DNA from: Nocardia altamirensis NBRC 108246
GTDB taxonomy: Bacteria; Actinomycetota; Actinomycetes; Mycobacteriales; Mycobacteriaceae
Direction: 5' to 3'
Assembly: GCF_001612685.1 (NCBI RefSeq)
Contig: NZ_BDAY01000005.1
Location: 124,001 to 188,000 of the forward strand
Length of the DNA: 64,000 bases
In this document: positions 34,004 through 42,882 of the stretch, one piece after another
Layout of the letters: every line of letters starts with the position of its first letter
How positions within the stretch are numbered: position 1 is the stretch's first letter
Made by a program: the position numbers and the translations under genes
Notes under the pieces: model-generated
Databases searched by the model: none
What the model saw: the letters and a program-made list of their open reading frames with translations, nothing else
Told to the model about the DNA's origin: nothing

Positions 34004-34696
34004 CTACCCCTTCTTGACCCGCTGCACAGCCTTCGTGAACAGCTCGTCCAACGCCGCCGTATCCGGCTTCGCCCCGGAAAATGTCATATAGGTCACGGTG
34101 ATTCGCACATCGTCGACCTGCCCGGCCAATGTCTGCATCGACTGCGTCAACCCGGCGCCGCCCACGTCCGGCGTCACGGTCCGCCGCAGCGCCAACGTGT
34201 CGTCCGCGTCGATCGGTGGCGGCGGATCCAGTTCTGTCGTCACGGTTGTCGCCGCACCACCCCGGTTCACCCGCACCGACCCGCACTGTTTCAGCTGACT
34301 GCGCCACGCGCCGAGCGGCTGCCTGGTCCGCATCAATTCGACCGTGACCGTGGCCCGCGTCGCATCGTTGGTGCCGACGGCGATCGCGGTCAGATCCGCC
34401 CCGAACTTCTGTTCCGGCGGGCTGCACACCTCAGGTTGCACTTGCGCTCCGCGCCCGGCACCCTGCAAATCTCCCGCCGCCTGCGCGGCCGCCTCAGGTG
34501 GCAAAACCACGGCCGGATATCGGGCCGGAAACTGCGAAACCTCAGGCAGCAGCGTCGACAACGGCGCGCTGATCTCCCGCGTCACCGCCGTCTGCTCGGC
34601 CGCAATCGGACGCCCGTCCACCGTCGACCCGCACCCGGCGAGTACCGCCGCGCACGCGACTGGCAGCGCAATCCGCGCCCAATCCGCCACAGTCAC
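34004..34696 (-). CDS. Probable lipoprotein
   Basis: About 230 residues. The N-terminus VTVADWARIALPVACAAVLA leads to a lipobox LAGC followed by GSTVDGRPIAAE, a common start of mycobacterial and nocardial lipoproteins. The rest has two more Cys (VCSPPEQKFG, KQCGSVRV) and a strand-rich second half, with no domain I can name. GTG at 34696 is chosen so that the signal sequence lies at the N-terminus; the much longer open frame upstream is Arg-rich and unlikely. Exported and anchored in the membrane. The 34697-34944 gap to the PAC2 gene shows no further gene. Confidence 0.65.
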   Translation of the reverse strand: MTVADWARIALPVACAAVLAGCGSTVDGRPIAAEQTAVTREISAPLSTLLPEVSQFPARYPAVVLPPEAAAQAAGDLQGAGRGAQVQPEVCSPPEQKFGADLTAIAVGTNDATRATVTVELMRTRQPLGAWRSQLKQCGSVRVNRGGAATTVTTELDPPPPIDADDTLALRRTVTPDVGGAGLTQSMQTLAGQVDDVRITVTYMTFSGAKPDTAALDELFTKAVQRVKKG

Positions 34697-34944
34697 CTGC
34701 CCCACTGTGCCAAACTCCCGGTGCCCGTCTGCGATGCCACGCCGCCGGGTGCGGGAATGCGCGGGGCGCCGTCGCTGTTGCCTCGTCGTATGGGTCGGTG
34801 TCCGGCCGTGCGCGGTCAGGTCACCGGCATGGGGGACAATGGACATGGTCCCCCGTCTCGGATGACTGCTCATCTCGAATGACCTAGGGGTCGCACGACC
34901 GAGCATGACCCGTGCCGGCGGAGCCGCGCAGGAAGGAGTACGCG

Positions 34945-35895
34945 ATGGACCACGAGTCGCGAATGTACGAACTGGAGTTCCCCGCTCCGCAGCTGTCATC
35001 CGACGACGGCTCGGGTCCGGTCCTGGTGCACGGACTGGAAGGCTTCACCGATGCCGGGCATGCGGTGCGGCTGGCCACGACGCACCTGCGCGAGAGCCTC
35101 GAAAGCGAACTGGTCGCCTCGTTCGATGTGGACGAGCTGCTCGACTACCGTTCCCGGCGCCCGCTGATGACGTTCAAGACCGACCACTTCTCCGAGTACG
35201 CGGAGCCGGAGCTCAACCTCTGGGCGCTGCGCGACACCGCGGGCACGCCGTTCCTGCTGCTCGCGGGCATCGAACCGGACTTACGCTGGGAGAAATTCAC
35301 CACCGCCGTTCGCCTGCTCGCCGAACAGCTCGGCGTCCGGCGCAGCATCGGCCTGAGTGCGATCCCGATGGCGATCCCGCACACCCGCCCGCTCGGGGTG
35401 ACCGCGCATTCCTCCGACCGCGACCTCATCTCCGAGCATCAGCGCTGGCCGGGCGAGCTGCAGGTGCCGGGAAGCGCCTCGTCGCTGCTCGAGTTCCGGA
35501 TGGCACAGCACGGCCAGGAGTCCGTCGGTTTCTCCGTGCACGTGCCGCACTACCTGGCGCAAACCGCGTATCCGGAAGCCGCCCAGACCCTGCTGGAGAA
35601 CGTCGCGGACAACGCGGGCTTGGAGATTCCGCTCGCCGCGCTCGGCGAGGCCGCGGCACGGGTCCGCGAACAGGTCAACGAACACATCGCGGGCAACTCC
35701 GAGGTGGAGACCGTGGTGCACGCCTTGGAGCGCCAGTACGACAGCTTCGTCAGCGCACAGGAACGCCAGTCGAGCCTGCTCGTCGGCGACGGCGAACTGC
35801 CGAGCGGCGACGAACTCGGCGCCGAGTTCGAACGGTTCCTCGCTGAGCAAGGCGGCTACGACGGCGACGGCACCGAGCGGGGCGACCAGCGCTGA
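34945..35895 (+). CDS. PAC2 family protein
   Basis: 316 residues. Opens MYELEFPAPQL and HGLEGFTDAGHAVRLATTHL, the PAC2 core, with SIGLSAIPMAIPHTRP and VGFSVHVPHYLAQTAYP in the middle and a helical, charged C-terminus. PAC2 proteins are proteasome-assembly-chaperone-like by fold; the bacterial function is unknown. Equivalent to Rv2714, which follows sthA in M. tuberculosis; sthA is missing here. AGGAAGGAG precedes the ATG. Confidence 0.85.
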   Translation: MDHESRMYELEFPAPQLSSDDGSGPVLVHGLEGFTDAGHAVRLATTHLRESLESELVASFDVDELLDYRSRRPLMTFKTDHFSEYAEPELNLWALRDTAGTPFLLLAGIEPDLRWEKFTTAVRLLAEQLGVRRSIGLSAIPMAIPHTRPLGVTAHSSDRDLISEHQRWPGELQVPGSASSLLEFRMAQHGQESVGFSVHVPHYLAQTAYPEAAQTLLENVADNAGLEIPLAALGEAAARVREQVNEHIAGNSEVETVVHALERQYDSFVSAQERQSSLLVGDGELPSGDELGAEFERFLAEQGGYDGDGTERGDQR

Positions 35896-35940
35896 CCTCC
35901 GTCCGAAGACGGGCTCCGGCATGCCCGTAGGGTGTGCGGA

Positions 35941-38439
35941 GTGGATCTGACCGAGCTGCTGGAGATACCGGGCACCGACGCCGACGCGCTGTACGAGTCC
36001 TTCGGGACATGGGCGGCCGAGCAAGGTACCCCGCTGTATCCGGCGCAGGACGAGGCGCTGCTGGAATTGGCCTCCGGATCCAACGTAATCCTCGCCACAC
36101 CAACGGGTTCCGGTAAATCACTGGTCGCGGTCGGCGCGCACCTGATCGCACTCGCGCAGGGCAAGCGCACCTACTACACCGCCCCGATCAAGGCGCTGGT
36201 CAGCGAGAAGTTCTTCGCCTTGTGCGAGGTGTTCGGCGCCGACCGTGTCGGCATGGTCACCGGTGACGCGGCGGTCAACGCGGACGCACCGATCATCTGT
36301 GCCACCGCCGAAATCCTCGCCAATCTCGCGCTGCGCGAGGGTTCGGCTGCCGACGTCGGCCAGGTCGTGATGGACGAGTTCCATTTCTACGCCGACCCGG
36401 ATCGTGGCTGGGCCTGGCAGGTCCCGCTGCTGGAGCTCCCGCGCGCCCAGTTCCTGCTCATGTCCGCCACCCTCGGCGAGGTCGACTTCTTCGCTGCCGA
36501 TCTGGAGCGGCGCACCGGCCGCTCGACCGCGATCGTCGCAGGCACCGAACGCCCAGTCCCACTGACCTTCTCCTACGCGCGCACCCCGATCACCGAAACC
36601 TTGGAAGAGCTCGTCACCACCCACCAGGCCCCGGTGTACGTCGTGCATTTCACCCAGGCCGCAGCTCTCGAACGGGCCCAGGCGTTGACCAGCGTGAACT
36701 TCGCCACCCGCGCCGAAAAGGACGCCATCGCAACGGCATTGGGCGAATTCCGGTTCGCCTCCGGCTTCGGCAAGACCTTGTCGCGGCTGATCCGCCACGG
36801 CATCGGCGTGCACCACGCCGGAATGCTGCCGAAGTACCGCCGCCTGGTGGAACGCCTCGCTCAGGAGGGTCTGCTGAAGGTGGTCTGCGGCACCGACACC
36901 CTCGGCGTCGGCATCAACGTGCCGATCCGCACCGTGCTGCTCACCGGCTTGACCAAGTACGACGGCGTGCGCACCCGCAGGCTCAAAGCCCGTGAGTTCC
37001 ACCAGATCTCCGGCCGCGCGGGCCGGGCAGGCTACGACACCATGGGCACTGTCGTCGTGCAGGCTCCCGAGCACGAGGTGGAGAACACCCGCCTGCTCGC
37101 CAAGGCGGGCGACGACCCGAAGAAGCAGCGCAAGGTGGTGCGCCGCAAGGCGCCCGAGGGTTTCGTCTCGTGGAGCGAGGAGACCTTCGATCGCCTGGTC
37201 GCGGCCCAGCCGGAGCCGATGGTGTCACGATTCACAGTGACGAACTCCATGCTGCTCAATGTGATCGCCCGCCCAGGCAATTGCTTCGACGCCATGCGGC
37301 ATTTGCTGGAAGACAACCACGAGCCGCGCGCCGCCCAGCGCAAGCACATCCTGCGTGCGATCCGCCTCTACCGGGCGCTGCGCGACGCAGGCGTGGTCCA
37401 GCAGCTGCCCGAACCCGACCACCAGGGTCGACGGGCCCGCCTCACCGTCGATCTGCAACGCGACTTCGCCCTCGACCAGCCGCTGTCGCCCTTCGCGCTG
37501 GCAGCCTTCGAGCTACTCGACAAAGCGGCGCCGACCTATACCCTCGATGTGGTGTCCCTCATCGAATCGACCCTGGAGGATCCGCGCCAGCTGCTCATGG
37601 CCCAGCAGCACAAGGCGCGCGGTGCCGCCATCGCCGAGATGAAGGCCGACGGGATCGAGTACGACGAGCGGATGGAACTGCTCGAAGAGGTGACCTGGCC
37701 CAAACCGCTGGCCGAGCTGATCGACCCCGCCTTCGAGACCTACCGCGGCGGGCACCCGTGGGTGTCGGAGTTCGCGCCGTCACCCAAGTCGGTGGTCCGC
37801 GACATGATCGAGCGCTCGATGACCTTCGCGGAGCTGATCTCGTTCTACGAGCTGGCCCGCTCCGAGGGCGTGGTGCTGCGCTATCTCGCCGACGCCTACC
37901 GTGCGCTGCGCCGCACCGTGCCGGATTCCGCGCGCACCGAGGAACTCGAAGACATCACCGAATGGCTGGGTGAGCTTGTCCGCCAAGTCGATTCGAGCTT
38001 GCTCGACGAGTGGGAGCAGCTCACCAACCCCGGCGCGGAGATCGACGCCGACCAACTCGCCTTCGGCGCCGAGACGGTGCGCCCGATCTCGGCGAACGAG
38101 CGCGCGTTCCGGGTGATGATCCGCAACGCGATGTTCCGCCGGGTCGAACTGGCTGCGCTGCATCGCTGGGATCTGCTGGCCGACATGGGCACCGGACCGG
38201 ACTGGGCGAGCGAACTCGAACCGTATTTCGCCGAGTACGAGCGCATCCTCACCGGCCAGGACGCCCGAGGACCGCAGCTGTTCCAGATCGAACGAAGACC
38301 CGGTTTCTGGCAGGTGCGCCAGGTTCTCGACGATCCGGCGGGCGACCATGGGTGGTCGATCGTCGGCGTGGTCGACCTGGCCGAGTCGGATGCCGCAGGC
38401 GAGGTCGTGTTCGACGAACTCACTGTGTCCGCAGGCTGA
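35941..38439 (+). CDS. SKI2-like DEAD/DEAH helicase with DUF3516
   Basis: 832 residues. Motif I TPTGSGKS at 53-60, motif II DEFH at 145-148, motif III in LMSATLGE, and motif VI QISGRAGRAGYD near 353. The C-terminal ~430 residues include the DUF3516 domain. It is an ATP-dependent nucleic-acid helicase of the SKI2/Hel308-type superfamily 2, likely RNA-directed; the physiological role in actinobacteria is not known. The GTG at 35941 follows AGGG by 9 nt, three codons inside the longest frame. Runs 45 bp after PAC2. Confidence 0.85.
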   Translation: MDLTELLEIPGTDADALYESFGTWAAEQGTPLYPAQDEALLELASGSNVILATPTGSGKSLVAVGAHLIALAQGKRTYYTAPIKALVSEKFFALCEVFGADRVGMVTGDAAVNADAPIICATAEILANLALREGSAADVGQVVMDEFHFYADPDRGWAWQVPLLELPRAQFLLMSATLGEVDFFAADLERRTGRSTAIVAGTERPVPLTFSYARTPITETLEELVTTHQAPVYVVHFTQAAALERAQALTSVNFATRAEKDAIATALGEFRFASGFGKTLSRLIRHGIGVHHAGMLPKYRRLVERLAQEGLLKVVCGTDTLGVGINVPIRTVLLTGLTKYDGVRTRRLKAREFHQISGRAGRAGYDTMGTVVVQAPEHEVENTRLLAKAGDDPKKQRKVVRRKAPEGFVSWSEETFDRLVAAQPEPMVSRFTVTNSMLLNVIARPGNCFDAMRHLLEDNHEPRAAQRKHILRAIRLYRALRDAGVVQQLPEPDHQGRRARLTVDLQRDFALDQPLSPFALAAFELLDKAAPTYTLDVVSLIESTLEDPRQLLMAQQHKARGAAIAEMKADGIEYDERMELLEEVTWPKPLAELIDPAFETYRGGHPWVSEFAPSPKSVVRDMIERSMTFAELISFYELARSEGVVLRYLADAYRALRRTVPDSARTEELEDITEWLGELVRQVDSSLLDEWEQLTNPGAEIDADQLAFGAETVRPISANERAFRVMIRNAMFRRVELAALHRWDLLADMGTGPDWASELEPYFAEYERILTGQDARGPQLFQIERRPGFWQVRQVLDDPAGDHGWSIVGVVDLAESDAAGEVVFDELTVSAG

Positions 38440-38496
38440 TCCGCACCGCCGAACGGCGCGATCTCTACAGAATCCATACAGGTCACCGACCACTTC

Positions 38497-38536
38497 GCGT
38501 CACTTTTTTGACGCCTGGTGACGGTGCTCTCGTCAC
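38497..38536 (+). promoter_or_regulatory. Two stem-loops upstream of polyamine operon
   Basis: GCGTCA (38497-38502)/TGACGC (38509-38514) around CTTTTT, then GTGACG (38518-38523)/CGTCAC (38531-38536) around GTGCTCT. They lie in the 170-bp gap between the helicase and the decarboxylase. Either terminator of the helicase gene or operator/leader element for the operon. Confidence 0.4.
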
Positions 38537-38609
38537 GAGGTTTGACGGATTCGTTTCTGGGTAGGGGCCGCTGATACTCTCTCCGCTGCTGCCAAGCGAA
38601 AGATCAACT

Positions 38610-39710
38610 ATGCCCGAATCACCGTTTCTTGTCATCTATCCCGAACGAGTGCGCGAAAACTACCGCGCACTCGATGCCGCCATGCCCGCGGCACGCATTC
38701 GCTTCGCGGTCAAGGCAAGTCCGGTGCCGGAGATCATCCGTTCACTCGACGAGGAAGGCGCCGAGTTCGATGTCGCCAGCATCGGCGAGATCGAACTGTG
38801 CCTGGCGCTCGGCGTCGAGCCGGAGACGCTCTGCTACGGCAACCCGATCAAGAAGGCCGCCGACATCGCCCGCGCCTACGCGTTCGGCGTGCGCCGGTTC
38901 GCCTTCGACACCGAGGACGACCTGCTGCGCATCGTGGAGCACGCGCCGGGCTCGGAGGTCGAATGCCGGTTCCTGGCCTCGGCTCCCGAGTCACGCACCC
39001 CGTTCGGCACCAAGTTCGGCTGCACGCCTGGCGAGGCGTTCCGACTACTCGTGCGCGCCCGCGACCTCGGGCTGCGGGTGGCAGGGCCGTACTTCCACGT
39101 CGGGTCGCAGCAGCTCGATCCGAACGCGTGGCGGATCGGCATCGAGCAGGCAGGGCGGATCGCGGAAGCGTTGGCCGACAAAGATATTCACGTCACATCG
39201 GTGAATATCGGTGGTGGTCTGCCGATCGCGTACGCGGATCAAGCCCCCGCGCTCGACGAGATCGCGACGGTGATACGCACCGCCGCGACCGAATTCTTGC
39301 CCGAAACCGCCGCCATGGTGGTGGAACCCGGCCGCGCACTGGTCGGTTCCGCGGGCATCATCCATGCGGAAGTCATCGGCGTGCGCGTTGCGCCGGACGG
39401 CCGACGCTGGGTGTATCTCGACATCGGTCGCTACAACGGAATGGCCGAGACCGAGAACGAGTACATCGCGTATCGGTTCGTCACGGATCGGGACGGTGAC
39501 CCTGTCGACGAGGCAGTGGTGGCTGGTCCGACCTGCGACGGAGACGATGTACTGTATCAACGCACGCGAGTCCTCCTACCGACCACGTTGCGAGCCGGTG
39601 ATCGCATCCAGATCCTCGACACCGGCGCCTATACCGCGAGCTATTCGTCGGTGTCCTTCAATGGTTTTCCGCCCTTGACCGTTCATGTCTCGGGCGCTGA
39701 GCGAGAGTGA
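38610..39710 (+). CDS. Ornithine decarboxylase family, alanine-racemase-fold PLP enzyme
   Basis: 366 residues. PLP lysine is Lys35 in RFAVKASP; the glycine phosphate-binding loop is VNIGGGLPIAY; the C-terminal catalytic Cys is Cys309 in GPTCDGDDV, as in eukaryote-like ornithine decarboxylases (type IV). Diaminopimelate decarboxylases are usually longer with a different C-terminal pattern. The downstream fused enzyme needs a diamine acceptor, so ornithine to putrescine is the most economical reaction; lysine or arginine preference cannot be excluded. Stop at 39710 is 8 bp before the next ATG. Confidence 0.85.
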   Translation: MPESPFLVIYPERVRENYRALDAAMPAARIRFAVKASPVPEIIRSLDEEGAEFDVASIGEIELCLALGVEPETLCYGNPIKKAADIARAYAFGVRRFAFDTEDDLLRIVEHAPGSEVECRFLASAPESRTPFGTKFGCTPGEAFRLLVRARDLGLRVAGPYFHVGSQQLDPNAWRIGIEQAGRIAEALADKDIHVTSVNIGGGLPIAYADQAPALDEIATVIRTAATEFLPETAAMVVEPGRALVGSAGIIHAEVIGVRVAPDGRRWVYLDIGRYNGMAETENEYIAYRFVTDRDGDPVDEAVVAGPTCDGDDVLYQRTRVLLPTTLRAGDRIQILDTGAYTASYSSVSFNGFPPLTVHVSGAERE

Positions 39711-39718
39711 GTTTGCCC

Positions 39719-40921
39719 ATGACGGCGGATTTCACCGGCTGGCACGTGCTGGCCGAGTTCGGTGGTGTCGACGCGGCCCTTTGCGACGACCTCGAACAAC
39801 TCGAATCGGCGTTGCGCGAGTCTTTGATCGCCGCGGGCGTCACCATCTGCGATGTCGTACACAAGAAGTTCGATCCGCAGGGGGTGACTGTCCTCGCGCT
39901 GTTGTCGGAGTCTCACGCCTCGATTCACACTTATCCCGAGTCCGGCGACATCTTCGTCGACGTCTTCACCTGCGGCAGTATCGGCGCCGGTGCGTCGAAG
40001 GCTGTCGAACTACTGCGAGACAAGTTGTCTCCCAAGGACGTTCGAATGCAGGTGATCCGCCGCGGGCATAGCTCGCAGCGGATCGAGGAGCCGGTCGGCG
40101 CGGGCCTGACCCGCATCTGGGACCTGCACGAGGTGATCGTCGACACCCGTACTCCGTTCCAGCACATGGTGATCGCGCGGACCGAGCAGGGCATCAGCCT
40201 GTTCTCCGACGACGATCGCCAGTCCACCGAGTTCTCCCAGTTGACCTACCACGAGGCCATGATGGTTCCGGCCTTCGTGCTGGCCGAGAAGCTGGACAAG
40301 GTCCTCATCATCGGCTCCGGTGAAGGTGTGGCCAGCCAGATGTCGGTCGCCGCAGGCGCGACACTGGTCGACCACGTCGACATCGACCAGCTCGAGGTCG
40401 AGCTGTGCGCCGAGCACCTGCCCTACGGCTACACCAGCGACGAGCTGGCCGTCGCCGTCAAGGGTGAGGGCCCGATCAAGGTGCACTATGCCGACGGCTG
40501 GGATTTCCTGGCCAACGCCGCCGAGGCGGGCACCCGCTACGACGTCATCGTGATCGATCTGCCCGACGAGCGGGTCGAAGACGCGCAGCACAACCGCCTC
40601 TACGAGTCGGAGTTCCTGTCCCGATGTCGGGCTCTGCTCGCACCCGGCGGTGTGCTGAGTGCGCAGGCCGGTTGCGCGACGATGTGGCGGAACGAGACGT
40701 TGAAGCGGTCGTGGAACCGTTTCCACGAACAGTTCGGCACTGTGGTGCAGTACGGCAGTGACGAGCACGAGTGGACGTTCCTGTTCGGGTTGAACGAGCG
40801 GATCAATGATCCGGTCCAGGCGATGACCGATCGTCTGGTCACGCTGCCCTACCGCCCGGAGACCGTCGATGCCCGCGCACTCGTGCGTGGTGCGATCGAA
40901 CCGCACGCCCTGCGCGTGTAA
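39719..40921 (+). CDS. Fused AdoMet decarboxylase-spermidine synthase
   Basis: 400 residues. Residues ~1-118 are a SpeD-type AdoMet decarboxylase: the self-cleaving pair is Glu64-Ser65 in LLSESHASIHTYPE, with Cys85 in DVFTCG. Residues ~135-385 are a spermidine-synthase-type aminopropyltransferase: IGSGEGVASQMS (dcAdoMet loop, normally GGGDG), acidic VDIDQLEVEL, DVIVIDLPDE carrying the expected catalytic Asp, and GGVLSAQAG. The fusion would pass decarboxylated AdoMet from one domain to the next. The altered Gly motif leaves the product (spermidine or another aminopropyl amine) open. GTG at 39707 is an alternative start overlapping the decarboxylase stop. Operon with the preceding gene. Confidence 0.85.
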   Translation: MTADFTGWHVLAEFGGVDAALCDDLEQLESALRESLIAAGVTICDVVHKKFDPQGVTVLALLSESHASIHTYPESGDIFVDVFTCGSIGAGASKAVELLRDKLSPKDVRMQVIRRGHSSQRIEEPVGAGLTRIWDLHEVIVDTRTPFQHMVIARTEQGISLFSDDDRQSTEFSQLTYHEAMMVPAFVLAEKLDKVLIIGSGEGVASQMSVAAGATLVDHVDIDQLEVELCAEHLPYGYTSDELAVAVKGEGPIKVHYADGWDFLANAAEAGTRYDVIVIDLPDERVEDAQHNRLYESEFLSRCRALLAPGGVLSAQAGCATMWRNETLKRSWNRFHEQFGTVVQYGSDEHEWTFLFGLNERINDPVQAMTDRLVTLPYRPETVDARALVRGAIEPHALRV

Positions 40922-40929
40922 TCCGACCC

Positions 40930-40975
40930 CGAACGCACCGACTCCCCTGAAACCTTGTGGGAGCCGGTGCGTTCG
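40930..40975 (+). terminator. Terminator-like hairpin after polyamine operon
   Basis: CGAACGCACCG (40930-40940) pairs perfectly with CGGTGCGTTCG (40965-40975), extended by CTCCC/GGGAG after one mismatch. No clean T-run follows. Confidence 0.6.
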
Positions 40976-41140
40976 GCGTTTCCGGGTCCTGACACCGTGA
41001 CCGCCCGGGACCGAGCGGCCTTGCGGATCCAGCCAGGTCCAGGTGCGACGATCCCGCGCACAGACCCCCGCGAGTCACTTGGGATGCAGTGCGTTCGGCG
41101 TTTCGGATCCCAGCACTGTGACCGAATCGGACCGAGTCCG
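40967..41140. repeat. 122-bp spaced direct repeats
   Basis: GTGCGTTCGGCGTTTCCGGG at 40967 and GTGCGTTCGGCGTTTCGGAT at 41089 begin two degenerate units that both continue with a GTGACCG/GGACCGAG pattern. The 40922-41271 gap contains no supported gene. Confidence 0.6.
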
Positions 41141-41271
41141 CTTCTGGATTCAGCAATGCTCAACGGCGCCACGCCCTCCGAGTTCGAGCACGACGAGGCC
41201 CCGGAATCGGCCGGCACTCCTTGCAGGCGCCAAGCCAAGGCTGCGCATCCCAAGCCCGAACGCACTCCCGC

Positions 41272-41475
41272 TCAGGATTGCAGGCGACGATATTCCTCGA
41301 CATTGACGCCGCCCACACCCCAGTCGGAGAGCTCGACCTCGTCGATGACGACGAACGTCGTGGCCGGGTCCTTGCCGAGGACGTCCTGCAGTAGGTCGGT
41401 CACGCCTTTGATCAACTGGGACTTCTGTTCTCGGGTCACGCCTTCGTTGGTGACCTTGATGTTCACGTACGGCAT
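41272..41475 (-). CDS. 4-oxalocrotonate tautomerase family protein
   Basis: 67 residues beginning MPYVNIKVTNEGVTREQKSQ: Pro1 after Met removal is the catalytic base of this superfamily. The middle contains LLQDVLGKDPATTFVVIDEV, and length fits the small-subunit 4-OT group. Keto-enol tautomerisation of an unknown substrate. Start and the SDR stop overlap as TGATG, so the two are translated together under the TetR-controlled promoter. Confidence 0.8.
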   Translation of the reverse strand: MPYVNIKVTNEGVTREQKSQLIKGVTDLLQDVLGKDPATTFVVIDEVELSDWGVGGVNVEEYRRLQS

Positions 41476-42209
41476 CAGGCAGCCCTCCCCGAGATGAACC
41501 CGCCGTCGACGGGGAAGATGTGCCCGGTGGTGAACTCCGCGTCCGCGAGATACAGGACAGCGGCGGTGGTTTCGGACACCTCGCCGATGCGATTCAGCAA
41601 AGCCAGTCGGCCCGAGGCTGTTTCATCGCCGTCACCGAACAGCGGGGTACGGATGATGCCGGGAGCCACTGCGTTGACCCGGATGCGGTCCGCCGCGAGT
41701 TCGGCGGCAAGGCTCGTGGTCAGCGCGTGCACGCCGCCCTTGCTGATCAACGCCGCCGACGCGGGCAATCCGGCCAGCGCGTGATTGACCAGCACCGTGC
41801 CGATGTTGACGATGCTGCCGCCTCGCGCCTGCCGCTGGAGCTGTCGCACCACCGCCTGCGTGGTGAAGTAGGTGCCCTTGAGGTTGCCGCCGAGGTAGCT
41901 GTCCAGGTCCGCTTCGGTGACGTCCACGAACGGCTTCGCGCCGAAGATGCCCGCGTTGTTCACCAGGACGTCCACGCCGCCGAACCGCTCGACCGCCGCC
42001 TGCACCAGTGCGGAACCCGTTGCGGGAGAACCGATATCTCCCGCAAAGGTGGCCACTTGCGCCAGCGCACCGAGCTCGGCCGCCACCTCGGCGAGCTTGT
42101 CTGCGTCGCGGCCGTTGACCACCACGTTGTCTCCGCGCGCTACGAACGCGCGGGCAATATCGCGTCCGATCCCGCTGGAGGATCCGGTCACGATCACCGT
42201 CTTCGTCAT
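41475..42209 (-). CDS. SDR-family protein lacking the catalytic tyrosine
   Basis: 244 residues with classical SDR layout: TGSSSGIG at 8-15 for the cofactor, DVLVNNAGIF, and APGIIRTPL. The active-site motif YxxxK reads A-L-I-S-K within LPASAALISKGGVHAL, so Lys is present but Tyr is replaced by Ala; a normal Tyr-based reduction is unlikely. AAGGAGAGAGGG precedes the ATG. A palindrome 20 bp upstream (42229-42240) matches that before the TetR gene. Cotranscribed with the tautomerase. Confidence 0.8.
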   Translation of the reverse strand: MTKTVIVTGSSSGIGRDIARAFVARGDNVVVNGRDADKLAEVAAELGALAQVATFAGDIGSPATGSALVQAAVERFGGVDVLVNNAGIFGAKPFVDVTEADLDSYLGGNLKGTYFTTQAVVRQLQRQARGGSIVNIGTVLVNHALAGLPASAALISKGGVHALTTSLAAELAADRIRVNAVAPGIIRTPLFGDGDETASGRLALLNRIGEVSETTAAVLYLADAEFTTGHIFPVDGGFISGRAA

Positions 42210-42228
42210 AGTTCCCTCTCTCCTTGAT

Positions 42229-42240
42229 ACGACCGGTCGT
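42229..42240. promoter_or_regulatory. TetR operator, SDR promoter
   Basis: Perfect 12-bp palindrome ACGACCGGTCGT, identical (over 16 bp, ATACGACCGGTCGTCT) to the site at 42888. Located between the TetR gene end and the SDR start. Confidence 0.75.
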
Positions 42241-42285
42241 CTTGGAATAGGTAAGCGAAACGACCGGGCATGGCCAAGCCCCTGC

Positions 42286-42876
42286 TCAGGGCCGGAAGTA
42301 GTCCCCCAGCAGACGATTCAGGCACTTCTCCAGCGGTTCGAGCGTCCGGTCGATCTTCATCCGGATCACCGCGCCCTCCCACGATTCGAGCAGCAGATCC
42401 GCCAGATCGGTCGCGTCGATATCGCCTCGGATCATCCCCGCCGCCTGCGCCGCACGCAGCTGCTCGGCCACCCGATCGCGCCACGCACCCCACGCACTCG
42501 ACAACGACTCCCGAAGCAGCTCACTACCTTCCAGCTCACCACCGAGATTCGCGATCAAACACCCGCCGGTGAAATCCGCCGCAACGAAATCGTCCATCAG
42601 CCGCCCGAAGAACGCCCGCAGCCCACTCACCGGATCGGCGGCCGCCTCGAACGCCTCCGTCAGATTCCGCTGCACGCACAGCGAGTGATGCTCGATCACC
42701 GCCTGCCCAAAACTCTCTTTGCTGTCGAAGTAGTTATAGAACGACCCCTTGGGCACCCCGACCTTGTCCAAGATCTGCTTGATCCCGGTCCCGTGATACC
42801 CACTGCTCAAGAACCCAGCAGCCCCCTCCTCCACGAGCAGCTGCTGGGTATCCCCACTCCGTCGAGGTCGCGCCAT
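42286..42876 (-). CDS. TetR/AcrR family regulator
   Basis: 196 residues. N-terminal HTH: GTGIKQILDKVGVPKGSFYN with YFDSKESF, the TetR signature. The C-terminal ligand domain resembles the TetR_C of YxaF/NemR-like regulators, with one Cys in FTGGCLIANLGG where NemR-type proteins sense electrophiles. -10-like TATATT sits 6 nt before the ATG, so the mRNA is probably leaderless; the operator abuts it, implying autorepression. Likely controls the downstream SDR-tautomerase pair. Confidence 0.85.
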   Translation of the reverse strand: MARPRRSGDTQQLLVEEGAAGFLSSGYHGTGIKQILDKVGVPKGSFYNYFDSKESFGQAVIEHHSLCVQRNLTEAFEAAADPVSGLRAFFGRLMDDFVAADFTGGCLIANLGGELEGSELLRESLSSAWGAWRDRVAEQLRAAQAAGMIRGDIDATDLADLLLESWEGAVIRMKIDRTLEPLEKCLNRLLGDYFRP

Positions 42877-42882
42877 GCGCCC

